In this document: piece by piece, positions 35,060 through 44,313 of the stretch
Layout: the number at the start of each line of letters is the position of its first letter
Position numbering within the stretch: position 1 is the first letter of the stretch
Assembly (NCBI RefSeq): GCF_014621695.1
Contig: NZ_CP061281.1
Coordinates: forward strand, 6,200,001 to 6,264,000
DNA from: Streptomyces xanthii
GTDB taxonomy: Bacteria > Actinomycetota > Actinomycetes > Streptomycetales > Streptomycetaceae
Reading direction: 5' to 3'
Length of the DNA stretch: 64,000 bases
Notes under the pieces: generated by a model
The model's database searches: none
What the model was told of the DNA's origin: nothing
Seen by the model: only the letters and a program-made list of their open reading frames with translations
Position numbers and translations under genes: made by a program

Positions 35060-36718
35060 ATGTCCGGGACGAGCACGTCCACCGGGCGCCTGCGCCATCG
35101 GCTGACCGCCACCGGGGCCCGCACCAATCGCTGGATCGTCCTCGTCGTCCTGTGCACGAGTCTGCTCCTGGTCGCGCTCGACTCGACCATCCTCTACGTG
35201 GCCCTGCCCTCGGTCACCGAGGACCTGAAGCCCACCTCGGTCGAACTGCTGTGGATCGGCGACGCCTATCCACTGGTCTGCGCCTCCCTGCTGATCCTCT
35301 TCGGCACCCTCGGCGACCGCGTCGGTCGCCGCCGGATCCTGCTGCTCGGCTACGCCCTGTTCGGCGTCGCCTCCGCGCTCGCCGTGGTCTCCGACAGCGC
35401 CCAGGTGCTGATCGCGGCGCGGGCGCTGCTCGGCATCGGCGGCGCGATGATCATGCCTGCGACCCTGTCGATCCTGCGGGACGTCTTCCCCGACCGGCAC
35501 GAGCGGGCCGTCGCCATCGGCGTGTGGACCGCGGTCTCCGCCGTCGGCGCCGCCACCGGCCCGGTCCTCGGCGGCTTCCTCGTCGAGCACTTCTGGTGGG
35601 GCTCGGTCTTCCTGATCAACATCCCGCTGATGGCCGTCATGCTCCCGCTGTGCCGGCTCCTGGTGCCCGAGTCCAAGGGGCGCTCGGACGGCCCCTGGGA
35701 CCTCTTCGGCGCCCTCCTCGCCGCCCTCGGCGTGCTCGGCGTCGTCTACGGCATCAAGGAACTCGGCATCGAGCGGGACCTCCTCGACGCGGGCGCCGTG
35801 CTGCCCTTCCTCGGGGGCGTCGCGCTGCTCCTGCTGTTCGTCCGGCGCCAGCGCCGGCGCGAGCACCCGCTGATCGACATGCGGCTGTTCTCCAACGCCG
35901 CGTTCTCCTCCTCCGTCGGCTGCATCGTCATCGCGATGCTGGCGCTCGTCGGCCTGGAGCTGATCGCCGTCCAGTACCTCCAGCTGGTGCTCGACCTCAG
36001 CCCGCTGGAGACCGGCGTGCGCATGCTGCCGCTGACCTTCGCGGCGATGACCGCGGGCGTCCTCGGCTCGGCGAACCTGCGCCGCCTCGGCCCGCGCCGC
36101 ATGGTCGCGTACGGCTTCGCGCTGACCGCCTGCGCGGTGCTGCTGCTCGTCCTGATGGGCGAGAACGACCGGCCGTGGCTGCTCGGCACCGGCTTCGTCC
36201 TGCTCGGCCTGGGCTTCCAGAGCACCCTCTTCGGTGCCTACGAGTCGATGCTCACGGAGGCGCCGGCCGACGACGCCGGGGGCGCGGCCGCGATCGGCGA
36301 GACCTCGTACCAGCTCGGCGCGGGCATGGGCATCGCGCTGCTCGGCTCGGTGATGAACGCGGCGTACGCGCCGGGGCTCGCCCGGGTCACCGGGGTGTCG
36401 GCCTCCGACAGCGAGGCCGCGGGGCACTCGCTCGGCGAGGCGTACCAGATCGCCGCGCGGCTCGGGAGCTCGGCCGAGGCCTCGCTGCGTGACGCGGCGC
36501 GGGCGGCGTTCGTGCACGGACTGCACGTGACGTTGATCGTCAGCGCGGTGCTGCTGCTGCTCGGCGCGCTGGCCGCGCTGAAGCTGCCGCGCCGGATGGA
36601 GTGCGAGGCGCCGGCGGCGCAGTGCGCGCCGGACGCGGAGGGCGTGGAGAGCGCCGGGAGCGCGGAGGTCGCCGCCCAGCGGCGTCCCTCGTCCCGGGCC
36701 GAGTCGCCCGTCGTCTGA
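35060..36718 (+). CDS. MFS drug exporter, DHA2 (14-TM) family
   Basis: 552 residues, proton-driven multidrug or metabolite exporter. It has 14 predicted TM helices; motif A is LGDRVGRRRILLLGY after TM2 and the motif C-like helix in TM5 is VSAVGAATGPVLGGFLVE, both typical for antiporters. LDSTILYVALPSVTEDL in TM1 is the DHA2 motif D1-like segment. The last 40 residues form a polar tail. ATG 35060 has a good ggaggt site. No TetR or MarR regulator is adjacent. Substrate unknown. Confidence 0.92.
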   Translation: MSGTSTSTGRLRHRLTATGARTNRWIVLVVLCTSLLLVALDSTILYVALPSVTEDLKPTSVELLWIGDAYPLVCASLLILFGTLGDRVGRRRILLLGYALFGVASALAVVSDSAQVLIAARALLGIGGAMIMPATLSILRDVFPDRHERAVAIGVWTAVSAVGAATGPVLGGFLVEHFWWGSVFLINIPLMAVMLPLCRLLVPESKGRSDGPWDLFGALLAALGVLGVVYGIKELGIERDLLDAGAVLPFLGGVALLLLFVRRQRRREHPLIDMRLFSNAAFSSSVGCIVIAMLALVGLELIAVQYLQLVLDLSPLETGVRMLPLTFAAMTAGVLGSANLRRLGPRRMVAYGFALTACAVLLLVLMGENDRPWLLGTGFVLLGLGFQSTLFGAYESMLTEAPADDAGGAAAIGETSYQLGAGMGIALLGSVMNAAYAPGLARVTGVSASDSEAAGHSLGEAYQIAARLGSSAEASLRDAARAAFVHGLHVTLIVSAVLLLLGALAALKLPRRMECEAPAAQCAPDAEGVESAGSAEVAAQRRPSSRAESPVV

Positions 36719-36742
36719 CCGACGCCGCGGGGACAGGGCGGG

Positions 36743-36764
36743 CGCCCGGCCGTGCGGCCGGGCG
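36743..36764. terminator. Convergent terminator between MFS and SepF-like genes
   Basis: 10-bp perfect stem cgcccggccg / cggccgggcg with a 2-nt centre (functionally a larger loop), placed between two convergent stops. Confidence 0.6.
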
Positions 36765-36798
36765 GTGCACCCCTTCCCGTCGCCCCCGTCGGAGCCGG

Positions 36799-37236
36799 TC
36801 AGCTCTGGTTGAAGAACCCGTCGGGCTGTACGGCCGCCTCGCGCCCGGAGACGATCTGCGTGTCCGCCGGGGTCAGCAGGAAAACCCGGGTGGCGACCCG
36901 GTCGATCGAACCGCGCAGACCGAAGATGAGACCGGCCGCGAAGTCGACGACGCGCTTGGCGTCGGTGGGGTCCATCGAGGTGAGATTCATGATCACCGGG
37001 ACACCGTCCCGGAACATCTCGCCGATCCGGCGCGCGTCCCGGAAGCTGTCCGGGGTCACGGTGCCGATCCGGCGGCCCTTCTCCTCGGCCTCCTCGCTGG
37101 CGACCTTCACCCGCGGGTCCGTCACCCAGGCGTCTCCGGGCTCGGACCCCTCGGCGTAGTCGTCGTCGTAGTAACGCTCGTCATCATTGTCGTCGACGAG
37201 GCCAAGCCAGGCACTCGCCTTGCGCACCGATCCCAT
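36799..37236 (-). CDS. sflA: SepF-like cell division protein
   Basis: 145 residues of the SepF family, which binds FtsZ and tethers it to the membrane. The conserved SepF core is [20 protein letters not shown] followed by [24 protein letters not shown]. The N-terminal 60 residues are acidic and Tyr-rich ([18 protein letters not shown]); there is a short amphipathic start [14 protein letters not shown] that could bind membrane. Streptomycetes have a main SepF next to ftsZ plus SepF-like SflA and SflB, which influence where FtsZ and DivIVA assemble. The symbol rests on remembered synteny (SCO1749) and is tentative. A strong aggagg precedes ATG 37236. Confidence 0.88.
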   Translation of the reverse strand: MGSVRKASAWLGLVDDNDDERYYDDDYAEGSEPGDAWVTDPRVKVASEEAEEKGRRIGTVTPDSFRDARRIGEMFRDGVPVIMNLTSMDPTDAKRVVDFAAGLIFGLRGSIDRVATRVFLLTPADTQIVSGREAAVQPDGFFNQS

Positions 37237-37603
37237 GGACGCCTCCTCTCACAGCGGTCCCTCTGTGTTCCGCATGTCGTGCATCCCCAATGTTCGTCCA
37301 TGATGCAGATGCGGCGCCAAGTGGATAGTCGCCGCGCGGGGTTTTCGTGACGGTACTGGTGCACAGTCAACCCGGCGTGATCCCGGCATTCCCAAGGGGT
37401 GCACGGGGTACCGCTGCTGACAGTGAGTGAAATATGATTCTTCACGGCGTTTGGGTGAGTTGCGGTGCGTACGGGTGAACGAACCCGGGGCCGGATCCGC
37501 TCGGTACGATGCCGTCGTTCCGGGATCGCCGGGATTCATCACGCGGTGACGGTGCGTGGCGCCTCAGTTGACGCATCGTCATCCGGCGCACGGGGGAGTC
37601 GCC
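37237..37603. other. Divergent intergenic region, sflA-like / DUF5685
   Basis: About 367 bp with relatively low G+C stretches (gtgagtgaaatatgattctt near 37423). It must hold both promoters. I see no recognisable sigma-factor or WhiA/BldD site that I would defend, and no hairpin. Confidence 0.45.
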
Positions 37604-38872
37604 TTGTTCGGAATTGTCAGGCCCTGCAGCCATCGGCTCGGCGAGGGGCTCAAGACGCAGTGGATGGCCCACCTGTGCGGGCTCTGCCTGGCGCTGCGCG
37701 GCGATCACGGGCAGTTCGCCAGAATTGTCACGAACTATGACGGTTTGCTGGTCTCGGTCCTGACGGAGGCTCAGGCCGAGCGCACCCAGGCCGGAGGGTG
37801 GCGCCGCCAGGCGGGACCCTGCCCCCTGCGCGGCATGCGCACCGCCTCCGTCGCCCAGGGCGAGGGAGCCCGGCTCGCCGCCGCCGTCTCGCTCGTCCTC
37901 GCCTCCGCCAAGGTCCGCGACCACGTCGACGACCGGGACGGCGTCTTCGCCCGCAGGCCCGTCGCCGCCGCGGCCCGCAAGGTCGCCGCGAGCTGGGGAA
38001 AGGCGGGCGCGCGCACGGGATCTGACGTCGGGTTCGACACCGCCGTGCTGATCGACGCCGTCGAGCGGCAGGCCGGCGTCGAGTCCCTCGCCGGACCCGG
38101 CACCTCCGTGCTCACCGTCACCGAACCGACCGAGACCGCGACCGCCGCCGCGTTCGCGCACACCGCCGTGCTCGCCGGACGCCCGCACAACGCGGAGCCG
38201 CTCGCCGAGGCCGGCCGGCTCTTCGGCCGGCTCGCCCACCTCCTCGACGCCGTCGAGGACCAGGGCGCCGACGCCGAGACCGGTGCCTGGAACCCGCTGA
38301 CCGCCACCGGCACCCCGCTGCCCGAGGCCCGCCGGCTCGCCGACGACGCCGTGCACGGCATCCGGCTCGCCCTGCGCGAGGTCGACTTCGTCGACGGCCG
38401 GCTCGCGCACCTGCTGCTCGCGCACGAGCTCGGCCGCTCCGTGGACCGCGCCTTCGGCACGACCACCTGCTCCACCGGCCACGGCCACCCGCAGCAGCCC
38501 GGCCCCTACGGCCCGGCCGGCCACGGCTCCTTCACCCCGGATCAGGCCTACGGCTCCAACAACCCCTACGGCGGCGGCCCGCAGGGACCCGGCGGACCGT
38601 ACGGCCCCGGCGGCGGGGGCGGCGGCGACGGATCCGGCGGCTTCGGGGGAGACCCGGCCAAGCCGCCCCGGCCCGAGAAGCGCGGCTTCTTCGCCGGCTG
38701 CTTCGCCGCGATCGGCCTCTGCTGCACCTGCAAGGTCTGCTGCGCCGACGAGTACGAGGGCGCCTGGTCCCGCAAGAAGCGCGAGGGCTGCTGCAGCAAC
38801 TGCGACGGCTCGTGCTGCGAGGCATGCTCCTGCTGCCAGTGCTGCGAGTGCCTCTCCTGCTGCGACTGCTGA
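37604..38872 (+). CDS. DUF5685 protein with 20-cysteine C-terminal tail
   Basis: 422 residues, function unknown. The N-terminal domain starts with TTG 37604 as LFGIVRPCSHRLGEGLKTQW and has HLCGLCLAL and CPLRGMR, a likely Cys metal site (C ... C-x2-C ... C) conserved in the family as I remember it. A helical middle part runs to about residue 300, followed by a Gly/Pro linker (about 310-360). The last 57 residues hold 20 cysteines, many as CC pairs (EACSCCQCCECLSCCDC at the end), with no TM helix. Metal binding or lipid/palmitoyl-like modification are possibilities, not conclusions. The TTG has gggggag upstream. Confidence 0.82.
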   Translation: MFGIVRPCSHRLGEGLKTQWMAHLCGLCLALRGDHGQFARIVTNYDGLLVSVLTEAQAERTQAGGWRRQAGPCPLRGMRTASVAQGEGARLAAAVSLVLASAKVRDHVDDRDGVFARRPVAAAARKVAASWGKAGARTGSDVGFDTAVLIDAVERQAGVESLAGPGTSVLTVTEPTETATAAAFAHTAVLAGRPHNAEPLAEAGRLFGRLAHLLDAVEDQGADAETGAWNPLTATGTPLPEARRLADDAVHGIRLALREVDFVDGRLAHLLLAHELGRSVDRAFGTTTCSTGHGHPQQPGPYGPAGHGSFTPDQAYGSNNPYGGGPQGPGGPYGPGGGGGGDGSGGFGGDPAKPPRPEKRGFFAGCFAAIGLCCTCKVCCADEYEGAWSRKKREGCCSNCDGSCCEACSCCQCCECLSCCDC

Positions 38873-39085
38873 GCGCCGCCCCTCACCCCTGGGAGTGGCC
38901 CACCGCCCCTGTGTTCGGCTCCGCCGGGACAGGGGCGGATCCCTGTATGGACCCGGAATCAAGGCGATTCATGTTGTGTCCATATAAAACCCCGGCCGGA
39001 CGGGTGACCTGAGGTCCCGAGGGTCGTTGACCGTGCACAGAAACCCGCACGTTTCGACAACTCGCCCTCTCTATAAGGCCATTAC

Positions 39086-41488
39086 GTGGATCTTGCATCG
39101 CCCCCCGCACCGGCGACGTCGGTGAAGGACGCCGTCGCCCGCTCCGTGAAACCCCGGACCATCCGGTCCCGCCTGCTCCGCATCCTCGGCATCTGTCTCG
39201 CCGGACTGCTCGCCCTCCTCGGCGTCATCGCGGCCGGACACGTCTCCGACTACCGCAACGCGGCCCACGGCGCCGCCAACGCCAGGCTCGAGATCACCCT
39301 CCAGGCCTTCGTCCACGAGCTGCAGAAGGAACGCGGACTCACGCTCGGCTACGTCGGCGGCGTGACCTCGTTCCGCGCCCCGATGACCGCGCAGCGCAAG
39401 ACCACCGACGCCGCGCGCACCACCCTCGAGAACACGCTCACCGAGCACGACGACGAGGCCGCCGACACGGTGCGGGCCACGATGGGCCGGCTGGACGCCC
39501 TCACCGGCATCCGCCAGTCCGCCGACAACGGCACCGCCAAGGTCGAACCCACCTTCAACTGGTTCACCAGCACCCTGATCGCCCTGGACCGCCCCGACCT
39601 GGGTCTCGAGGACGTCCAGGACGAGCAGCTGCGCGACGCGTTCCGCACCCTCCAGGTCATCGGCAACGCCAAGGAGTTCACCGGCGAGGAGCGCGCCATC
39701 GTGCTCGGCTCCCTCGACGCCGGCGGCCGCTTCAGGGGCGACGACTACAGCCGCTTCATGCAGATGCGGGCCGGCCGGCTCGCCGCCCTCGACGCCGTGC
39801 CGCGCACCGCCACCCCGGGCGAGCGCCGGCGCCTCGCCGACGCCCTGAGCACCCCCGAGGCGCAGCGCACCTTCGACTACGAGGACAACGCCGTGCGCGG
39901 CGCCGGCAAGCTCTCCGCCCGCGACATCCCGCCCATGTCCTGGTACCAGTCGATCACCGCGACCATCGACGGCCTGCGCGGCGTCCAGGTCTCCATCGGC
40001 GACGACATCCAGGCCCGCGCCGTCGAACTGGAACGCCGGGCGGGCCTCGACCTGCTGCTCTTCCTGGTGTTCGCCCTCGTCATGGCCGCCGCCGTCGGCG
40101 CGCTCGCCCGCAACTGCGTCCGCTCCGTGTCCGGCCCCCTCAGCCGGCTCGCCGACCAGGCCCGCGACGTCGCCGGGGTCCGGCTGCCCAAGGCCGTCGC
40201 CGCCGTGCAGGCCGCGGACGGCGAACAGCCCGACCCGCCCGAGCCGCTCACCCCGGACGCCCACGCGGGCGCCGAGGTCCGTGACGTGGCGGAGGCCTTC
40301 GACCGGGTGCAGCGCGCCGCGTTCGACCTCGCCACCGAGCAGGCCGTGCTGCGCCGCAACGCCACCGAGTCGCTGGTCAGCCTCGGCCGCCGCAACCAGA
40401 ACCTGGTCCGCCGTCAGATCAGCTTCATCAACCGGCTGGAGCACGAGGACGCCGACCCGGACACCCTCGCCAACCTCTTCGAGCTCGACCACCTCGCGAC
40501 CCGCATGCGCCGCAACGCCGAGTCACTGCTCGTGCTCGCGGGCGAGTCCAGCCCGCGCACCTGGTCCACCGCGCTCTCCATGACCGACGTCCTGCGCGCC
40601 TCGCTCTCCGAGGTCGAGGAGTACCGCCGCGTCACGCTGCGCCGCGTCGACACCGCGCACATCAGCGGACTGCACGTCGCCGAGGTCGCCCACCTGTTCG
40701 CCGAGCTGGTGGAGAACGCGCTGAGCTTCTCGCCGCCCGAGTCCGAGGTCGAGATCGAGGGCCGGCGCACCAGCGAGGGCTACCTCGTCGCCATCGTCGA
40801 CCACGGCCACGGCATGGACAGCAAGGCGCTCGCCGAGGCCAACGTACGACTGTCCGGCGCGGCCGGGTTCATGGCCGAACCCACCCGGTTCCTCGGCCAC
40901 TTCGTGGTCGGCGCCCTCGCCCGCCGGTGCGGCATCGAGGTACGGCTCGGCGAGGCCCCCGCCGCCGGTGTCGTCGCGCGGGTCCTCATCCCGGCGACGC
41001 TCCTCACCGAGCCCACCGCCAAGGACAAGAAGAAGGCCGCCAAGGCCGCCGCGGCCGGGAGGAAGTCCGCCGACGGCGGGCGCCGCCCCGTCGACCTGCC
41101 GGCCCCGCGCGCCGAGCGCGAGCCCGCGGCGCACGGCGCGGGCGCGGACGCCGCCCCGGAGCCGGGCCCGGCCAGGGAACCCGCCGCCGTGAGCGCCGCC
41201 GCGCCGTCCGCCGCCCGCACCCGCAACGGCCTGGTCAAGCGCCCCCAGCGCAGCGCCATCGCCAAGGTCGTGCGGGAGAGCGGGGAGCCGGAGCGCCCCG
41301 CGCCCCCGGCACCGGCCGTCGAGCGCGGCCCCGACCAGGTGTCGGGCATGCTCTCCAGCCTCCGCAGCGCCCATATGCGCGGCGCCATCAGCGTGGAGCG
41401 GGAGCGGGCCGCCGCCGAGCAGTCGAAGACCTCGGGCACCACCTCGGGCACCTCCGGGACCGAAGCCGAAGGGAAGGGCGAGAAGTGA
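39086..41488 (+). CDS. Conservon sensor protein (CvnA-type), nitrate-sensor-like histidine kinase
   Basis: 800 residues, first gene of a four-gene conservon. TM1 at about 30-52, an extracytoplasmic NIT-like domain about 55-315 containing LQKERGLTLGYVGG, TM2 about 318-340 (LDLLLFLVFALVMAAAVGAL), HAMP-like region, a helical pair with FELDHLATRMRRNAESLLVL, and a HATPase domain (N-box ELVENALSFSPP about 540, DHGHGMD). The C-terminal 150 residues are basic, Ala/Pro-rich. CvnA-D proteins of Streptomyces are thought to form a membrane-associated complex resembling eukaryotic G-protein receptors. GTG 39086. Its stop overlaps cvnB by GTGA. Confidence 0.92.
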   Translation: MDLASPPAPATSVKDAVARSVKPRTIRSRLLRILGICLAGLLALLGVIAAGHVSDYRNAAHGAANARLEITLQAFVHELQKERGLTLGYVGGVTSFRAPMTAQRKTTDAARTTLENTLTEHDDEAADTVRATMGRLDALTGIRQSADNGTAKVEPTFNWFTSTLIALDRPDLGLEDVQDEQLRDAFRTLQVIGNAKEFTGEERAIVLGSLDAGGRFRGDDYSRFMQMRAGRLAALDAVPRTATPGERRRLADALSTPEAQRTFDYEDNAVRGAGKLSARDIPPMSWYQSITATIDGLRGVQVSIGDDIQARAVELERRAGLDLLLFLVFALVMAAAVGALARNCVRSVSGPLSRLADQARDVAGVRLPKAVAAVQAADGEQPDPPEPLTPDAHAGAEVRDVAEAFDRVQRAAFDLATEQAVLRRNATESLVSLGRRNQNLVRRQISFINRLEHEDADPDTLANLFELDHLATRMRRNAESLLVLAGESSPRTWSTALSMTDVLRASLSEVEEYRRVTLRRVDTAHISGLHVAEVAHLFAELVENALSFSPPESEVEIEGRRTSEGYLVAIVDHGHGMDSKALAEANVRLSGAAGFMAEPTRFLGHFVVGALARRCGIEVRLGEAPAAGVVARVLIPATLLTEPTAKDKKKAAKAAAAGRKSADGGRRPVDLPAPRAEREPAAHGAGADAAPEPGPAREPAAVSAAAPSAARTRNGLVKRPQRSAIAKVVRESGEPERPAPPAPAVERGPDQVSGMLSSLRSAHMRGAISVERERAAAEQSKTSGTTSGTSGTEAEGKGEK

Positions 41489-41913
41489 GCACCGTCGACA
41501 CGCGAGGCGACTCGCAGACCTTCAACTGGCTCCTCGCCAACTTCGTCCGCAACACGGACGGGGTCCGCGACGCCGTGGCCGTCTCCTCCGACGGACTGCT
41601 CATCGCGGTCTCCGACGGACTGGGCCGCACCGAGGCCGACCATCTGTCCGCGATCGTGTCGGGCCTGTCCAGCCTCGCCCGCAGCGCCTCCAAGCGCTAC
41701 GGCTTCGACGGGGTCAAACTCATCATGATCGAGATGGGCCGCGGCTTCCTGCTCGTCTCCGCGATCCGGGACGGCTCCTGCCTCGGCGTGCTCGCCGACA
41801 GCAGCGGCGAACTCGGCCTCGTCGGCTACGAGATGGCCGTCCTCGCCGAGCGGGCCGGTGACCTGCTCAACCCGATGCTCATCGCCGACCTGCGGGAGAC
41901 GCTGCCGCGATGA
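41485..41913 (+). CDS. Conservon CvnB-type roadblock/LC7 protein
   Basis: 142 residues of the roadblock/LC7 (MglB-like) fold, usually a regulator or GAP-like partner of small GTPases. FNWLLANFVRNTDGVRDAVAV and LIAVSDGLGRTEADHLSAIV are the core, followed by FLLVSAIRDGSCLGVLAD. Overlaps with cvnA (GTGA) and cvnC (ATGA) show tight coupling. It probably acts on the CvnD GTPase encoded two genes downstream. Confidence 0.94.
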   Translation: MSTVDTRGDSQTFNWLLANFVRNTDGVRDAVAVSSDGLLIAVSDGLGRTEADHLSAIVSGLSSLARSASKRYGFDGVKLIMIEMGRGFLLVSAIRDGSCLGVLADSSGELGLVGYEMAVLAERAGDLLNPMLIADLRETLPR

Positions 41914-42278
41914 GCACCGACCGACCCCGTGGGGCGGAGGACGACGACGCCGCGGACACCCAGTTCGTCCGTCCCTTCATCATCACCGGCGGCCGCGCGC
42001 TGCCCGCCCAGGCCGATCTGCGCCTGGAGACGCTCGTGGTCGCCACCGACCCGGTGGAGGGGGCCGCGCCCCTCGCCTTCGAGCGCCGGCGGATCGTGGC
42101 GCTGTGCGCGCAGGCCACCACCGTCGCCCAGATCGCGGAGGCGGTGGAGGTGCCGCTCGGCGTCGCCAAGGTGCTCGTCTCCGACCTCGTCGTCAGCGGT
42201 CACCTGACCTGTTCGCAACCCGCGGAGCTTCCGCTCCACACCCTCGAAAGGATCAGAGACCATGTCAGGGCGCTCTGA
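41910..42278 (+). CDS. Conservon CvnC-type DUF742 protein
   Basis: 122 residues with the DUF742 winged-helix-like fold: VRPFIITGGRALPAQADLRL, FERRRIVALCAQATTVAQIA and GVAKVLVSDLVVSGHL. Its biochemical role is not established to my knowledge; in conservons it bridges the sensor and the GTPase. The start overlaps the CvnB stop and its end overlaps cvnD by 17 bp. Confidence 0.93.
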   Translation: MSTDRPRGAEDDDAADTQFVRPFIITGGRALPAQADLRLETLVVATDPVEGAAPLAFERRRIVALCAQATTVAQIAEAVEVPLGVAKVLVSDLVVSGHLTCSQPAELPLHTLERIRDHVRAL

Positions 42279-42852
42279 ACGCCGCGCGCCGCTGGCCGTG
42301 AAGATCGTGGTCAGCGGTGGACTCGGCGTCGGCAAGACCACGTTCATCGGTGCGGTCTCCGAGATCGAACCCCTGGACACCGAGGCCGCGATCACCCAGG
42401 TGTCGCTGGGTGTCGACTCGCTCGACGGCGTCGAGGGCAAGACGACCACGACCGTGGCCCTGGACTTCGGCCGGATCACCCTCGACGCCTCCCTCGCCCT
42501 CTACCTGTTCGGCACCCCGGGACAGGACCGGTTCTCCTTCCTCTGGGACGACCTGGTGGAGGGCGCGATCGGCACCATCGTGCTGGTCGACACGCGACGC
42601 ATCGAGGACTGCTTCCCCGCGCTCGACTACTTCGAGGCGCAGGGCACGCCGTTCGTGCTCGCCGTGAACCGGTTCGACGGTGCCGAGCGCTTCGAGCTCG
42701 CCGAGATCCGCGAGGCGCTCGGCGTCGGCGACGAGGTCCCGGTCGTCGAGTGCGACGCGCGGGCCCGCGCCTCCGTCCGTGACGTCCTCGGGGCGCTCAT
42801 GGACCAGGTCATCGGCGTCCGCACCCGCGGCCGCCGCCCGGTCGGGGTCTGA
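42262..42852 (+). CDS. Conservon CvnD-type small GTPase
   Basis: 196 residues, Ras-like/MglA-type GTPase and output element of the conservon. G1 is SGGLGVGKTTFIGAVS, G3 FGTPGQDRFSFLW, and NRFD is the G4-like motif. G2 falls around LGVDSLDGVEGKTTT. ATG 42262, inside the cvnC end, has aaagga upstream. A small gap and an opposite-strand binding-protein gene follow. Confidence 0.95.
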   Translation: MSGRSERRAPLAVKIVVSGGLGVGKTTFIGAVSEIEPLDTEAAITQVSLGVDSLDGVEGKTTTTVALDFGRITLDASLALYLFGTPGQDRFSFLWDDLVEGAIGTIVLVDTRRIEDCFPALDYFEAQGTPFVLAVNRFDGAERFELAEIREALGVGDEVPVVECDARARASVRDVLGALMDQVIGVRTRGRRPVGV

Positions 42853-42870
42853 CCTCCGGCCCGGCCCGGC

Positions 42871-43812
42871 TCAGTCCTTGATCTCCGGAGGCGAGATCCG
42901 GGACCGCTCGATCGCGGACGGCCCCGTACCCCACTTCTTCAGGATGCGGGTGTACGTGCCGTCCGCGATCAGCTTGTTCACCGCAGCCTGGAAGGCCGGC
43001 GCGAGCGGGGTGCCCTTCTTGAACGCGAAGCCCACGTCGAGCCGGTGGAACTCGTTGAGGAAGCGCAGCCCCTCCTGGTGCTCCACCGCGTAGCGCAGCC
43101 CGTTGATCGTGCTCATCACGACGTCCGAGCGGCCCTGCTGCAGCGACGACCAGACCGCGCTCGACTCCGCGTACGTCTTCACGCTGTACGCCTTCTCGCC
43201 CGCGTCCGCGCAGACGCCCTTGTTCTCCTCCAGCGTCGCCTCGAACGTCGTGCCCGCGCCCGTCGCCACGTTCAGCCCGCACAACTGCTTCAGGTCGGTG
43301 ACCTTCTTGAGGTCGCTGTCCTCGCGGACGGCGAAGCCCTGACCGTCGTTGATGTAGGTGACGAAGTCGATGGTCCTGCGGCGTTCGTCGGTGACGCCGA
43401 AGTTGCCCGTGCCCAGGTCGTACTTGCCGCTGCCGAGCGCCGGCAGGATCGCCTCGAAGCTCGCGACCTCCTGGTGCAGCTCGATGCCGAGCACCTTGGC
43501 GACGGCCCGTGCGAAGTCCACGTCCTGGCCGGCGATCGTCTTCCCGTCCGGCAGGTAGGACGAACCCGGCGGTGTGCCGCCCACGGTCGCCGCGAGTCTC
43601 AGGCTGCCCTTCTTCCGTACGGAGGAGGGCAGGAGTTTCGCGGCGGCGGGGTCTTCCTTCACGGACGAGGTCACGTCCTGGGTGGGGATCTTGTCGCTCT
43701 TCGCTGCGCCCGCGGGCGCCGCGTCCGTGGCGTCGCCGGAACCGCACGCGGTCAGTCCGAGGGCCGCGACGGTGATCAGCGCGAAGGCGGAGGTCAGGGT
43801 GGAGGAGCGCAT
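42871..43812 (-). CDS. Polar-amino-acid-type ABC substrate-binding lipoprotein
   Basis: 313 residues, extracytoplasmic binding protein of the family-3 (glutamine/cystine) class. Signal with lipobox LTAC at about 20-23, then SLRLAATVGGTPPGSSYLP, the ligand-binding arginine region TDERRRTIDFVTYI, and a C-terminal IADGTYTRILKKWGTG, the family ending. It is divergent from the two-permease operon that starts at 44314 and encodes another binding protein of the same class; the two are probably alternative receptors for the same permease. ATG 43812 has a weak ribosome binding site. Confidence 0.93.
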   Translation of the reverse strand: MRSSTLTSAFALITVAALGLTACGSGDATDAAPAGAAKSDKIPTQDVTSSVKEDPAAAKLLPSSVRKKGSLRLAATVGGTPPGSSYLPDGKTIAGQDVDFARAVAKVLGIELHQEVASFEAILPALGSGKYDLGTGNFGVTDERRRTIDFVTYINDGQGFAVREDSDLKKVTDLKQLCGLNVATGAGTTFEATLEENKGVCADAGEKAYSVKTYAESSAVWSSLQQGRSDVVMSTINGLRYAVEHQEGLRFLNEFHRLDVGFAFKKGTPLAPAFQAAVNKLIADGTYTRILKKWGTGPSAIERSRISPPEIKD

Positions 43813-44313
43813 GGCGAGGTGGATGCCCTTCTACGGCGGTGCGGAAGCAGGGTGGAGCGAGGGGAGGGGAGGGTGCAGCGAGGTGAAGGCGCGAAGGGGC
43901 GCACGGCACGGGTGCCGCGCGTACGGACGCGTGAGTGCTGCGGATCCGAGGGATCCGTCGCATGAAGAGGTGGAGCGAGAAGGGCGTGACGCGCGCGGGG
44001 TGAGCGCGGGCGTCAGCGGGCGTCGCGAAGAGGACGCCGGAAGGGCATCAACAAGACGCGGACCACACTCGACCGAAGTCGATGTGGGAGCGCGTGACCA
44101 GCCACTGCTGCGGATGCATGGGCCAAGTGGAACAGGCATCCGTTTCCGCGTCAACTCGCTTGAGACGTACGGCTCACAGTGTGGACACCCTTGACAGGGG
44201 ACGTGAACGGCCCCTTACTCTCGGTGCGGTACCGCTGCTGAGGGGCTCGGTGCCGGCAAGACCGCAGACGTGAAGGCAAGACCGTGCCGGAGTTCCGGCC
44301 ATCGGAGCCTGCC
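43813..44313. promoter_or_regulatory. Divergent control region of the uptake/monooxygenase locus
   Basis: About 500 bp. On the plus strand TTGACA (44191-44196), 18 bp, TTACTC (44215-44220) is a plausible promoter; immediately upstream lies gtgtggacac (44179-44188), a GTGT-GG-ACAC palindrome that could be an operator. The direct repeat ggcaagaccg occurs at 44255 and 44275. A G-rich run at 43850-43873 (four runs of 3-4 G) lies just before the minus-strand binding-protein gene. No coding potential. Confidence 0.5.

Noticed and set aside
37408..44241. Shared word ggtaccgctgctga at 37408 and 44228 as a common regulator site
   Set aside because: A pair of identical 14-mers is expected by chance in 64 kb of biased composition, and the surrounding bases differ.
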